Shown here one piece after another: positions 8,253 through 16,489 of a stretch of 64,000 nt of DNA. Under the pieces are notes generated by a model. It did no database searches. It saw only the letters and a program-made list of their open reading frames with translations, and was not told the origin of the DNA. Numbering within the stretch: position 1 is the stretch's first letter; every line of letters begins with the position of its first letter. Position numbers and translations under genes: made by a program. This stretch comes from Caldilineaceae bacterium. Its GTDB lineage: Bacteria > Chloroflexota > Anaerolineae > Caldilineales > Caldilineaceae. The DNA is taken from positions 2,803,022 through 2,867,021 of the forward strand of contig OY282376.1 in the NCBI GenBank assembly GCA_958295845.1, given 5' to 3'.

Positions 8253-9260
8253 ATGTCTCTCATGTCTATACCACCAGGTATGAAGATTGCGGCCCAGATT
8301 TCACCGGAAGCGAGCGACGAGGATTTGCAGTTAGTCAAGCAGATGGGAATAGACTGGGCCGTCTGCTGGACGGACGGCGAACATGCCGGCTATGACTACT
8401 ATGCCCGGGCTAAGGACAGGTTTGAGAAGGCGGGCGTCCAGATCTACGGTTTCGGAAATCGTGAAGTGCATAATCAGGACGCGATTGTTCTGGGGCTGGA
8501 GAATCGGGATGCCAAGATCGAGGAGTATATCAGCCATCTACGGGCGCTTGGCAAGGCAGGGATTCCCTATACCACGTATGCGCATATGGGGAACGGGATC
8601 TGGAGCACGGACCGAGAGGAGACGCGCGGGGGTGCGTCGGCGCGTGGTTTTGACCTGGCGAAGGCCGAAGCCGGCCATTGGGCGGGGCGCTACTACCATC
8701 TGCCTTTGTCGCACGGTAGGACCTATTCTGAAGACGAGATTTGGGAAAATTTCCGTTACTTCATTGAGCAGGCGGCGCCGGTGGCAGAGGAGGCGGGAGT
8801 CCGGATCGGTATTCACCCTGACGACCCGCCGGAGCCGGAGCTAGGCGGCATCCCGCGGTGCATTTTCAGCAGTTACGATGGGTACTATCGCGCGATGGAA
8901 GTGGCGGACAGCCCCAATGTGGGAATCTGCTTCTGCATCGGATGCTGGTTGGAGGGCGGCGACCTGATGGGCAGAGGGGTGGAAGAGTCGTTACAGCAGT
9001 TCGGGCAGAATAACAAGCTCTTCAAGATCCACTTTCGGAACGTCGACCAGCCGTTGCCGCACTTTGTGGAGACTTTCGTGGATGACGGTTACTTTGACAT
9101 GTACAAGGCGATGCGCGTGTTGGAGCAGACCGGTTTTGACGGCGTGCTGATTCCGGACCATATTCCGATGATGGGGGACGACCCACGCATCGGTACGGCG
9201 TATACGATTGGCTACATGAAGGCCTTGCTGGCTCGGGCACAAGAGGAAGTGAAAGGGTAG
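8253..9260 (+). CDS. uxuA: Mannonate dehydratase
   Basis: Mannonate dehydratase converts D-mannonate to 2-keto-3-deoxygluconate in hexuronate breakdown. The 335-residue TIM-barrel protein shows the family blocks QMGIDWAVCWTDG, the region GVRIGIHPDDPPEPELGGIP, a metal-binding zone around GICFCIGCW, the KIHFRNVDQPLPHFVETFVD block and GVLIPDHIPMMGDD near the C-terminus, with His and Cys ligands visible. An AACAGGAG ribosome site precedes the ATG at 8253. The dehydrogenase gene follows by 8 nt, so the two are probably cotranscribed. No other uxu/kdg genes are in the window. Confidence 0.85.
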   Translation: MSLMSIPPGMKIAAQISPEASDEDLQLVKQMGIDWAVCWTDGEHAGYDYYARAKDRFEKAGVQIYGFGNREVHNQDAIVLGLENRDAKIEEYISHLRALGKAGIPYTTYAHMGNGIWSTDREETRGGASARGFDLAKAEAGHWAGRYYHLPLSHGRTYSEDEIWENFRYFIEQAAPVAEEAGVRIGIHPDDPPEPELGGIPRCIFSSYDGYYRAMEVADSPNVGICFCIGCWLEGGDLMGRGVEESLQQFGQNNKLFKIHFRNVDQPLPHFVETFVDDGYFDMYKAMRVLEQTGFDGVLIPDHIPMMGDDPRIGTAYTIGYMKALLARAQEEVKG

Positions 9261-9268
9261 GTGCACAG

Positions 9269-10141
9269 ATGAAGACGGTTGGGATTCTGAGCCCGGGCGA
9301 CATGGGCCATACAGTGGGTGAGCGATTGAGATCGCACGGTTTGCGAGTGATCGCGCATTTGAAGGACCGAAGCGCGCGCACACGCGGGCTGGCGGAGAAG
9401 GCCGGGATCGAGGAGGTCAGCTCCTACGAGGCACTGGTGGAAGAGGCGGACGTCGTGCTTTGTATCCTCGTTCCGGCGGAGGCTGCTGCGGCGGGGCAAA
9501 CGGTGGCCGACGCTCTGCGAAGTACGGGCGCGGACCTGCTCTACGCGGACTGCAATGCTGTGGCGCCGCAGACGACGATAGAGATTGGGGAGACTATCAC
9601 AAGCGCAGGCGGCCGCTTTGCGGATGCTTCGATCATTGGCCCGCCTCCCCGGCGTGAGGGAGCGACCCGGTTCTACGCGTCGGGAGTGCATGCGGGCGAA
9701 CTGGCGAAGCTCGAAGTGTATGGGCTTGCCGTGCCGGTGATCAGTGACAGGATTGGTGACGCGTCGGCGATCAAGATGTGCTATGCGGGGTTGACGAAGG
9801 GGCTGACGGCGCTTTGCACGAATCTGCTGGTGGCGGCAGAGGCGCTGGGTATACGGGATGCATTGTTTGACGAGTACGATCTGAGCCAAGCCGCCATGCT
9901 GCAACGGATGCAAGGCCTGGCGGGCATGCCGCCGAAGTCGAGGCGCTGGGTGGGGGAGATGGAGGAGATCGCGGCGACGATGGCGAGTGTCGGCATGTCG
10001 CCGAAGTTTCATGAGGGCGCTGCGGATATTTACCGTTTTGTGGGCGACTCTACGCTGGCAGACCGCACGCCGGAGGACCCGGACGAGCCGACTCTGGAGG
10101 AGATGCTGCGAGTGCTGGTGGGATCGATTCCCGGTAAGTAA
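9269..10141 (+). CDS. NAD(P)-binding dehydrogenase of the 6-phosphogluconate/hydroxyisobutyrate type (DUF1932)
   Basis: The 290-residue protein starts with a Rossmann fold of the beta-hydroxyacid dehydrogenase type (VGILSPGDMGHTVGERL), with the DVVLCILVP and YADCNAVAPQTT segments seen in that superfamily. The second half is a helical DUF1932-like domain (about residues 180-265), where the catalytic Lys zone reads SAIKMCYAGLTKGLTAL. Such enzymes oxidise or reduce hydroxy- or keto-acids with NAD(P). The 8-nt spacing from mannonate dehydratase suggests a shared sugar-acid pathway, which is inference. Substrate unknown. Confidence 0.8.
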   Translation: MKTVGILSPGDMGHTVGERLRSHGLRVIAHLKDRSARTRGLAEKAGIEEVSSYEALVEEADVVLCILVPAEAAAAGQTVADALRSTGADLLYADCNAVAPQTTIEIGETITSAGGRFADASIIGPPPRREGATRFYASGVHAGELAKLEVYGLAVPVISDRIGDASAIKMCYAGLTKGLTALCTNLLVAAEALGIRDALFDEYDLSQAAMLQRMQGLAGMPPKSRRWVGEMEEIAATMASVGMSPKFHEGAADIYRFVGDSTLADRTPEDPDEPTLEEMLRVLVGSIPGK

Positions 10142-10239
10142 TGGCGTAGGCAAAGGCTTCAGCTTGTGCGGCCGCGGCCTGGGATACTGCGGTTGGGCAC
10201 CGATACAAGAGATTTTCTGGCTTGGAGACCTGGCTTGTT

Positions 10240-10263
10240 CGTATTGCGTATTTCGTATTGCGT
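10240..10263. repeat. Dispersed cgtattgcgtatt repeat, copy 1
   Basis: A run of GTATTGCGTA/TTTCGTATTG units lies between the dehydrogenase and the downstream hairpin. The same kind of run recurs at 22880-22904. No gene function is apparent; it is a short intergenic dispersed repeat. Confidence 0.6.
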
Positions 10264-10317
10264 AAAGGCAGTCGTGACTGGCGCGATGCCTTTGCGTGAC
10301 GAGCGGGGATTTTTTTT
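10261..10317 (+). terminator. Hairpin followed by T8, possible terminator
   Basis: A 10-bp stem with one wobble (10261-10270 with 10287-10296, core AAAGGCA/TGCCTTT) is followed 13 nt later by eight T residues (10310-10317). It lies downstream of the uxuA-dehydrogenase pair and before a convergent gene, the right place for a terminator. The distance from stem to T-run is longer than in a classic intrinsic terminator. Confidence 0.35.
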
Positions 10318-10337
10318 GGTGTCAATTGGGATGTACA

Positions 10338-10643
10338 TCAGATGTGTTCAAGAAAGGGATCATCGTTGATGTAGTCAAACTCCCTGCCAATATAGGGTAC
10401 AGGCGGGAGATCGTGCCAGTCGCGCAAGATCTGGTAGGCTACTGAGGTGAGCATTTGGCAGGCATCTACCGCCTCGCGCCATTCCGGGCGTTTGATTTCT
10501 TCGACGGTTTCTTCATAGGGCAGAATCCCAAAATCCCAGGCACCACATAGGCGAGCGAGAAAGTCCACTCGATCGGCCAAGGTCTCCAGAGCCTCAGGCG
10601 GCTCGGTGTCGGGATACAGCGCCCCGTCAATCCAATCCTGCAT
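10338..10643 (-). CDS. Hypothetical protein overlapping a broken AbiEii-like gene
   Basis: I do not recognise this 101-residue acidic protein (start MQDWIDGALYPD). It has no membrane segment, signal peptide or Cys/His cluster; it is predicted mostly helical and rich in Glu, Asp and Trp. Its ATG lies 17 nt inside the end of the AbiEii-type pseudogene on the same strand, in another frame, an overlap typical of translationally coupled partners. It may therefore be the second gene of an AbiE-like pair, although it does not resemble the usual AbiEi antitoxin and lies downstream of the toxin-like gene. Confidence 0.6.
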   Translation of the reverse strand: MQDWIDGALYPDTEPPEALETLADRVDFLARLCGAWDFGILPYEETVEEIKRPEWREAVDACQMLTSVAYQILRDWHDLPPVPYIGREFDYINDDPFLEHI

Positions 10644-11067
10644 TGATAAACTCTTCCTTGAACCAGTTTCTGGTTCTTTCCGCTTCGTCTCTTTGCCGTT
10701 GATTTGCGATGCTGAGCAAGGGTCGCCTTAATTCTATGCGTGAGAGACTTGTGGTAATCGCCAGCGTTGCTCGAGAACGGGAGGTCGAACCTCCGCTTCG
10801 CTCCTGTCTTTAGTGCCAAAGCTGCCAGCATTCCCGGGGGATTGCGATTTTGGCTTTACATACGGCGAAAATGTCAAAAAAGTCGCGCGGCGCCCCTCTT
10901 TCGAATAGAGCGACCGTCTTTCCTGCGATCAGGTCGTTTAGGCTGTCTAGTTGGACATCGATCCACTTGGTGGGTACTGATTCCTTCAACTGAACTGATC
11001 GATCGGCGATCTGAATGCCAAGAGTGTTCCTCTTCTCGCGGTGCGACTCTAAACTACAGACATCTCC
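10627..11067 (-). pseudogene. AbiEii/AbiGii-type nucleotidyltransferase remnant
   Basis: Reading the minus strand in the frame that stops at 10627-10629 gives LDSLNDLIAGKTVALFERG, then APRDFFDIFAVCKAKI, CWQLW, a break, and TRNWFKEEFINAGLD at the end. The D-x-LAGK and RDFFDI patterns are those of the C-terminal half of AbiEii/AbiGii nucleotidyltransferases (type IV toxin-antitoxin and phage-abortive systems). The frame is broken by TAA at 10810-10812 and TAG at 11068-11070. No N-terminal polymerase-beta motif (GGxxL...D-x-D) can be found upstream, so the gene is truncated as well as interrupted. Confidence 0.6.
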
Positions 11068-11070
11068 CTA

Positions 11071-11410
11071 GATTCGTATACTCAATTCTCCATGGTCTGC
11101 CAGTACGCCAGAGATGGATTCCACGACTGGTCGCTTTTGGGCGCTTTACTAGCATTTTGCCCACTGAGCGGCAGAGTAATGCTTGGCCCATGGTCGAGGA
11201 AGTATAGCAGACCGAATGCCCCTCCCGAATAGAAAGCCTGCCCCGGTCGGGCTGAAGAAAGCGCTGGCAAGCAACGTGCGTCCCGGGTCTGGGGTGGGCA
11301 CAAGCCGCCGGGGAGACTCTGCCGACGGAGTATGGAGCTGTCAGTCGAATCTGGGAGAGACTGAAGGCAGTGGCAAAGTCAAGGCTTGCCGGGCGTCCGT
11401 TGAATGGGAG
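11071..11410. other. Intergenic stretch without a recognisable gene
   Basis: Between the AbiEii-like remnant and the repeat block I see no credible coding sequence. Open frames here run into the repeat family and have Arg/Pro-rich compositions typical of chance translation. It may contain decayed upstream sequence of the AbiEii-type gene. Confidence 0.5.
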
Positions 11411-11524
11411 GCGAGGGCAGGCACAAGGCCTGCCCCTACGGGAGTGTTCTGGGTGATGACGAGGCGGATGGTTGAGCCGGGCGAGGGCAGGCACAAGGCC
11501 TGCCCCTACGGGAGTGTTCTGGGT
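11411..11524. repeat. Two direct copies of a 44-bp palindrome-bearing repeat
   Basis: Identical 44-bp units at 11411-11454 and 11481-11524 each contain an 8-bp perfect stem GGGCAGGC/GCCTGCCC around loop ACAAG, followed by CCTACGGGAGTGTTCTGGGT. The spacing is 70 bp start to start. The core recurs at 50585-50605, so it is a dispersed REP/MITE-like family. Confidence 0.85.
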
Positions 11525-11544
11525 AATGGCGAAGACGCTGTTGG

Positions 11545-11652
11545 CTAGACATTGTGCTGGGGAAGAAGGAACACCGTGGCTAGCAAGGGCGGGGCGTTGC
11601 GGGGGCGCAGCCCCCGCACGAGTGAGTGCCGAAGGCACGAACGCCCAAAACC
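11545..11652. repeat. Composite dispersed repeat, copy A
   Basis: Starts with tagacattgtgctggggaag and continues through CAAGGGCGGGGCGTTG into a perfect 9-bp stem TGCGGGGGC/GCCCCCGCA (11598-11606 with 11610-11618), loop gca, then a second, weaker inverted repeat GTGCCGAAGGCAC. The same order of modules is found at 26022-26131 and 50638-50735. It ends in an AGTGGTCAGTG-rich tail. Confidence 0.85.
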
Positions 11653-11716
11653 GCAGTGGTCAGTGACAGTGGTCAGTGGTTAGTGAAAGGGCGATTTCTG
11701 GGGGGCAGGCTCTTGC

Positions 11717-12616
11717 TCAGATTTTGAGGCCGCTGAGGACGACGCCCTGGATGAAGTAGCGCTGGGCGGCGGCGAAGAGGGTGATGACGGGTATGGTCAT
11801 GACGGCGGCGGCGGCCATGAGCAGGTGGTCGCGCGGGTCGCTTGTTTCCATGGGGATGTTCTGGAAGAAGCGGAGGCCGACGGCGGCGGTAAAGAGGTCG
11901 ACTCTATTGAGGTAGATGAAGGGACCGAAGAACTCATTCCAATCGCCGAGGAACTGCAGGATCGCGACCGTTGTGAGGGCGGGCTTCATGAGCGGCAGGA
12001 GGACGCCCCAGAGGATGCGGATGGGGGACGCGCCGTCCATGAGCGCGGCTTCGTCAAGGTCTCTGGGAATTGACATGATGAACTGGCGCAAGAGAAAGAT
12101 CATGAATGCGCCGCCTCCGAGCCAGGAGCCGATTGTGAGGGGGACGTAGGTGTTGATCAGTTTCAGGTTGAAGAATAGGACATATTGGGGAATGAGGGTT
12201 ACCTGGGTGGGAATCATCATGGTTCCCAGCATCAGGACGAACCATATTTCTTTGCCTACGTAGTTGAAGCGGGCGAATGAGTAGGCGGTCAGGGAGCCGG
12301 TGATGATGACGCCGGGGATGGTGATGGCGGTGATCAGGAAGCTGTTGCCCATCCAGCGGGCGAAGGGAACGGCTGAGAAGACCTTGACATAGTTGCCCCA
12401 TTGGGGGATTGCGGGCAGGAGGTGGGGCTCGAAGGAACGGAGCTCTTTCCAAGTTTGCAGGGAGCTTGAGACCGTCCAGAAGAGCGGAAAAGCGAACATG
12501 AGCGCTGCGACAGTGAGAAGGATGTAGGTGATGCCCATTTGGACGCGGTTGCGTCTGCGGCGGTAGACATCGCCACGGAGTTCTGTACTGGGCAGTCGTT
12601 CAATTGTTGCGGCCAT
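11717..12616 (-). CDS. Carbohydrate ABC transporter permease, MalG type (set 1)
   Basis: This 299-residue inner-membrane permease belongs to the CUT1 sugar importers and would form the transport channel with the MalF-type partner encoded just upstream. It has a cytoplasmic N-terminus, about six hydrophobic helices and the conserved EAA loop reading DEAALMDGASPIRILWGVLLPLMKP, split here by position (about residues 190-215), which docks the ATPase. The C-terminal FIQGVVLSGLKI is the usual MalG ending. The gap to the partner permease is 6 nt. No ATPase gene accompanies the set, so a shared MsmX/UgpC-like subunit elsewhere is likely. Confidence 0.93.
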   Translation of the reverse strand: MAATIERLPSTELRGDVYRRRRNRVQMGITYILLTVAALMFAFPLFWTVSSSLQTWKELRSFEPHLLPAIPQWGNYVKVFSAVPFARWMGNSFLITAITIPGVIITGSLTAYSFARFNYVGKEIWFVLMLGTMMIPTQVTLIPQYVLFFNLKLINTYVPLTIGSWLGGGAFMIFLLRQFIMSIPRDLDEAALMDGASPIRILWGVLLPLMKPALTTVAILQFLGDWNEFFGPFIYLNRVDLFTAAVGLRFFQNIPMETSDPRDHLLMAAAAVMTIPVITLFAAAQRYFIQGVVLSGLKI

Positions 12617-12622
12617 CTTCTT

Positions 12623-13567
12623 CTAGCTCCCGTAATAGAAAACCCAGCGGCGTGAGAGTCGCAGCTGCCAGATGGTGAGGGATACGATGACGAAGGCGAA
12701 CAGCCAGGCCAAGGTGGCAGCGTAGCCCATGTTCCAATAGTCGAAGGCGTGACGGTACAGATGCAGGCTATAAAAGGTCGTTGCGAAGCCAGGGCCGCCC
12801 TCTGTGGCAACGAAGGCTGCCGTGAAGACTTGCAAACCTCCGATGACGCCCAGCACCATGTTGAAGAAAATGGTCGGGGTCAACAGGGGGATCGTCACAT
12901 GGCGCAGTTTGTGCAGGGGCGTGGCGCCGTCGATGGAGGCGGCTTCGTAGAGGGATTCGGGGATTCCCTGTAGTCCGGCGAGGAAGATGATCATACGCGT
13001 TCCGCCTAGGCCTTGCCAAAGGCCCATGACTATCAGAGAGGGAATAGCCCAGCGTCGGTCACCGAACCAGCCGGGCGGATCTGACCAGCCGAGGTCGACG
13101 AGCCACTGGTTGATGATACCGAAGTCGGCGTGCAGCAGCCATTTCCATAGGACAACTGAGGCAACGATAGGCACTAATGAGGGCATGAAGAAGAGTGTGC
13201 GGTAGGCGGCGAGGCCGCGCAGTTTGGCGTTGAGGAGGATGGCCAGGAACATGGATCCAATGACGCCTATGGGCACGCCTACGCCGGCATAATAGAATGT
13301 ACGGCCCAGCGACGTGTAGAAGAGGGGGTCATCGAAGAACATCTTCGTATAGTTGTCGAGACCGATCCAAGTAGGCGGGCTGAGGACATCGTACTTTGTG
13401 AAGCTCAAGTAAAGGGAGAATAGCCCGGGGCCGAGGAATAGGCCCAGGAAACCAAGCAGCCAAGGCATGAGGAAGAGGTATCCGTAGAAGTTTTCCCGCC
13501 TATGCCGCGATGTGTTGAGCATTTCTGAAAAGCTCGACAGTCTCAAGCGGTTGGCCAAAGTCGCCAT
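12623..13567 (-). CDS. Carbohydrate ABC transporter permease, MalF type (set 1)
   Basis: A 314-residue CUT1 permease with an N-terminal helix (YLFMPWLLGFLGLFLGP), several further membrane segments and an EAA loop reading YEAASIDGATPLHKL (about residues 215-230). It pairs with the MalG-type protein to import the ligand brought by the neighbouring binding lipoprotein. It lies 75 nt after the binding-protein gene; a strong hairpin fills that gap. The tail RRWVFYYGS matches the RRWVYYAGEVD of the set-2 permease, showing the two sets are related duplicates. Confidence 0.93.
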   Translation of the reverse strand: MATLANRLRLSSFSEMLNTSRHRRENFYGYLFLMPWLLGFLGLFLGPGLFSLYLSFTKYDVLSPPTWIGLDNYTKMFFDDPLFYTSLGRTFYYAGVGVPIGVIGSMFLAILLNAKLRGLAAYRTLFFMPSLVPIVASVVLWKWLLHADFGIINQWLVDLGWSDPPGWFGDRRWAIPSLIVMGLWQGLGGTRMIIFLAGLQGIPESLYEAASIDGATPLHKLRHVTIPLLTPTIFFNMVLGVIGGLQVFTAAFVATEGGPGFATTFYSLHLYRHAFDYWNMGYAATLAWLFAFVIVSLTIWQLRLSRRWVFYYGS

Positions 13568-13588
13568 GGGTTACTCCGAGAGATGGGA

Positions 13589-13621
13589 GCGGCGGGCAGA
13601 AAAGCGTATTCTGCCCGCCGC
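13589..13621 (-). other. 13-bp intercistronic hairpin after binding-protein gene 1
   Basis: A perfect 13-bp inverted repeat (13589-13601 with 13609-13621, 7-nt loop) lies between the set-1 binding-protein stop and the permease start. There is no T-run, so it is more likely an mRNA-stabilising or attenuating hairpin, as in the malE-malF gap, than a full terminator. Confidence 0.75.
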
Positions 13622-13642
13622 CCTGCATATGCCTATTGAATA

Positions 13643-14986
13643 CTAGGCCGGGTCCAGATCCAGGACGGCCTGGATGTTGTCGTTCAGGTTCTGCAGGCCC
13701 TCCTCGAACTCCACCGGCTGGTGGGGGTCGAGAAGCAGGTCGGTCCACTGCTGGACGGCTGAGGTGTATTCGCGACCGCGTGAGTTGGCCGGCGCGTGTG
13801 CGGGGATCCCGTTCTCGAGGCTTGAGATGAACCATTCGTGAATGGGATCTTCGTCGATGAGCGACTGGACAACGTCGGGCCGGACCATGGCGAAGTTGCC
13901 AGCTACAAGGTTGAAGCTGAGGCTGCCATCGTGACTGGAGATGTGGCGGAGGAACTGGAAGGCGACATCAGCGTGGTCCTGGTCGGTACGGAGGTTCCAG
14001 GTACCGCCGCGGAGCTGGGATGGGAAGCGGCCATCTTCGCGTGCAGGGAAGAGAATCTGCCAGGCTTGGGCAACGCTGTCGTCTTCAATCTGGTTGTTGA
14101 AGTTACGGACGCAAAGGGAGCCGCACCAGTTCATCGTAAGCAGACCGGCAACGAGTGCTCCGCCGGCGTTTTCGAGGTCTCCCGGCGCGGGAAGCACCTG
14201 GTCGACGACACCGAGGTCGTAGGCCCAGCGCATTGCTTCAGTGGCATTGGGGTCGTCGAGGAGGAGGCACTGTGTGCCTTCTTCGTTAATGAGTGAACTG
14301 CCAAACAACCGGGTCAATACGACGACAGTTGCTTCATTGTGGCTGATGTTAAGGCCGAACCGTTCGCCTTCCACATAGAAGGAGTGTGCCCATTCGTAAA
14401 TGGTATCGATGGATACGTCGCGTGCGGTGGGGTCTGGGACGTCCATGCCTGCTTCTTCGACATGGAGTGCGTTGAGTACCAGAGTGTCGAAGCCGGCCCA
14501 GCCCCAGCTGGGGAAGCCGTACAACTGGCCCTGATAGTACTGAAGGCCCAAGAAGTGTTCGAACCATTCGTTGAGATCGGTGTCATCAGCGGCGACGAGT
14601 TCGTCGATCGGCATGATGATGTCTTTACTGATCGCGCGCCAGAAGTGGTAGTGGGACGGGTCGAAGGCGACGACTTCGCCAAGGTCGCCGGCAGCCTGGG
14701 CGGCGTACATTTTGGCGTAGTTGTCCTGCTGCCCCGAGCCTGCCAGTGGCCGCAGTTCGATGGTGACGTCAGAGTGCATCTCGGTGAAGGTTTCGATGCG
14801 CTCTTCGTTCCAGCCGCTGCCAATGCCGCGGAAGGTGTCCCAGCGCAGGTGGACGGGTTCCATGGCGGAGCCTTCGTCGGCCATGTCCCCTTCGGGTGCG
14901 GCGGGGGCGACACAGGCGGCAAGTGCGCCGGCTGAGACAGCCATTGCTCCCTGCAAGAATGAACGTCTTGAGACCAGGTTTTTCAT
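13643..14986 (-). CDS. Sugar ABC transporter substrate-binding lipoprotein (set 1)
   Basis: A 447-residue extracytoplasmic solute-binding protein of the CUT1 family. The N-terminus combines a twin-arginine motif (SRRSFLQGA) with a hydrophobic stretch and lipobox LAAC, so it is probably exported folded by Tat and lipid-anchored at Cys25. The mature protein begins with an acidic, Ala/Pro-rich linker and contains typical family blocks (EMHSDVTIELRPLAG, YKMY-like AKMYAAQAAGDL). The ligand, presumably an oligosaccharide or sugar derivative, cannot be read. Its gene precedes the set-1 permeases. Confidence 0.92.
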   Translation of the reverse strand: MKNLVSRRSFLQGAMAVSAGALAACVAPAAPEGDMADEGSAMEPVHLRWDTFRGIGSGWNEERIETFTEMHSDVTIELRPLAGSGQQDNYAKMYAAQAAGDLGEVVAFDPSHYHFWRAISKDIIMPIDELVAADDTDLNEWFEHFLGLQYYQGQLYGFPSWGWAGFDTLVLNALHVEEAGMDVPDPTARDVSIDTIYEWAHSFYVEGERFGLNISHNEATVVVLTRLFGSSLINEEGTQCLLLDDPNATEAMRWAYDLGVVDQVLPAPGDLENAGGALVAGLLTMNWCGSLCVRNFNNQIEDDSVAQAWQILFPAREDGRFPSQLRGGTWNLRTDQDHADVAFQFLRHISSHDGSLSFNLVAGNFAMVRPDVVQSLIDEDPIHEWFISSLENGIPAHAPANSRGREYTSAVQQWTDLLLDPHQPVEFEEGLQNLNDNIQAVLDLDPA

Positions 14987-15036
14987 TGTTTCCTCCGAAT
15001 GATTGTGACGGGAAAGAATTGGAAATGCGATAAGGG

Positions 15037-15071
15037 CCGCGGCTCAGGGTCCATCCATTCCTGAGCCGCGG
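15037..15071 (-). other. 12-bp intercistronic hairpin after binding-protein gene 2
   Basis: A perfect inverted repeat CCGCGGCTCAGG/CCTGAGCCGCGG (15037-15048 with 15060-15071, 11-nt loop) follows the set-2 binding-protein stop. No T-run follows. It mirrors the hairpin after binding-protein gene 1 and may separate the two transporter sets or protect the upstream mRNA. Confidence 0.75.
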
Positions 15072-15093
15072 CGGTTTCGGCTTCAGATCAAAA

Positions 15094-16428
15094 TTAAACC
15101 AACGGGTCCTTGTCCAGCACTTCCTGGACCAGAAGATGTGTCTGTTCGACACCTTCTTCAAAGGTGACGGCATCGGTCCAGATTGCCTGCAGGTTGTTGT
15201 TCATCGTGTTGACGAACTCTGACGTGCGGGCATTGGCGGGCCGGTGCCACTTGCGCGGGCCTTCAGGGTAGATTTCCTGATGCTGGCGGAAGATGGGATG
15301 GATGGAGTTGAGCTCATCGCTTTCCCAAACATCCTTGCGTCCGCCTGGGCTGCCGGCGCCGAAGAAGACATGCTCGATGCCGTCTTCCTTGGTCGAGTAG
15401 AAGTCCAGGACCTGGAATGCGTCAGCGGGATTGGCAGAGTTGCCGGTGATGCCAAAGGCGGCGGCCGACACCTGTGAGCCTCGCAGACCTGTCGGTCCTA
15501 CCGGGCCTACGACTGAATCCCATTCGAAGTCGAGGTCGCCGTCGTTCATCATGTTGTTTAAGCGACCGATCCAGCCTGTAGTGGTGTTGAAGATGCCAAC
15601 AGTCCCAGCGACGTAGTTGTTGGCAACCTCGTCGCCACACTGGCAGGGGTCTATCTCATGCGTGTGCTGCAGGTCGTAGAGCCAGCGCAGGCCAGCGACA
15701 GATTCTTCCTGATCCAACAATGAAGTCAAGCCATCCTCACTGATTGCATCGCCGCCGAAGATACGCAGGTAGGAGGGTACGTGCTCCTGGCCGGTACCAA
15801 AGGAACGAACGCCCCAGACCTCGGGCGGAGCGGTGACAGCTTTCCCGATCGCGACGTAGTCATCGACGGTCCAGTCGGGGTTGGGTAACGCGGCGCCTGA
15901 TTCTTCGATGAGGGTCTTATTGTGGTAGTAGGCGGTCGTGCCGTAGTGGCCGTGATTGGGGATGGCGTGCAGTTCCCCGTCGAGGCTAACGGCCTGGAGT
16001 AGAGAGTCCCAGAACTGTGACAGGTCGAAGTCTTTGGCGGCGACGATGTCGTCAAGAGGGATGAGTACGCCCTTTGCTTTGTGTTCTGGCGGATTGTTGA
16101 GATAGGTCCAAACCACGTCGCCGACGGTGCCGGAGGCAGACAGGGCGTAAATCTTTGGGTACATCTCATTGCCCGGCAACTCGTCGATTTCCAGCGTTAT
16201 GTTTGGATTCTGTTCGTGGAACAGGTCCAGGCGGCTTTTGTGCCAGTCGGCGTGGGTACCCAGGCGGGTATGGAAGAGGACGGTAACGGGCTCTGTCGAC
16301 GGTTCCATCGAATCTCCGCCTTCACCGGAGGGGGCGGCGGCGGGCACGCAAGCAGAGAGTGCGAGAGCTCCGGTGGCTGCCAACGAACCGATGAGGAAAT
16401 TGCGGCGACTCACAGACTTCTCTAACAT
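15094..16428 (-). CDS. Sugar ABC transporter substrate-binding lipoprotein (set 2)
   Basis: A 444-residue solute-binding protein with twin-arginine motif SRRNFLIGS and lipobox LSAC (Cys27), then an Ala/Pro/Ser-rich linker; Tat export and lipid anchoring are expected. Family features include LFHEQNPNITLEIDELPG and the KIYALSASGTVGDVVW region. It follows the set-2 permeases by 61 nt, so set 2 has the order permease F, permease G, binding protein, whereas set 1 has binding protein first. It differs clearly from the set-1 protein, implying a different ligand. Confidence 0.92.
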   Translation of the reverse strand: MLEKSVSRRNFLIGSLAATGALALSACVPAAAPSGEGGDSMEPSTEPVTVLFHTRLGTHADWHKSRLDLFHEQNPNITLEIDELPGNEMYPKIYALSASGTVGDVVWTYLNNPPEHKAKGVLIPLDDIVAAKDFDLSQFWDSLLQAVSLDGELHAIPNHGHYGTTAYYHNKTLIEESGAALPNPDWTVDDYVAIGKAVTAPPEVWGVRSFGTGQEHVPSYLRIFGGDAISEDGLTSLLDQEESVAGLRWLYDLQHTHEIDPCQCGDEVANNYVAGTVGIFNTTTGWIGRLNNMMNDGDLDFEWDSVVGPVGPTGLRGSQVSAAAFGITGNSANPADAFQVLDFYSTKEDGIEHVFFGAGSPGGRKDVWESDELNSIHPIFRQHQEIYPEGPRKWHRPANARTSEFVNTMNNNLQAIWTDAVTFEEGVEQTHLLVQEVLDKDPLV

Positions 16429-16489
16429 GGTTGGTTCCTCCTTAGGGATACCAGAAAGTACTGCAACGGCCGAGGGCTAACGAACTGCG

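Noticed and set aside
10767..11207. 146-aa plus-strand open frame
   Set aside because: Runs antisense to the AbiEii-like remnant and has no motifs.
11054..11638. Open frame on the minus strand with PSALTRAGAAPPQRPAL-type peptide
   Set aside because: The peptide comes from translating the dispersed palindromic repeat; the same peptide appears at the other copies (25931-26125, 50571-51407).
13643..16428. Single giant operon with terminator between the two transporter sets
   Set aside because: The hairpin in the gap has no T-run, so I could not call it a terminator; kept only as a hairpin.
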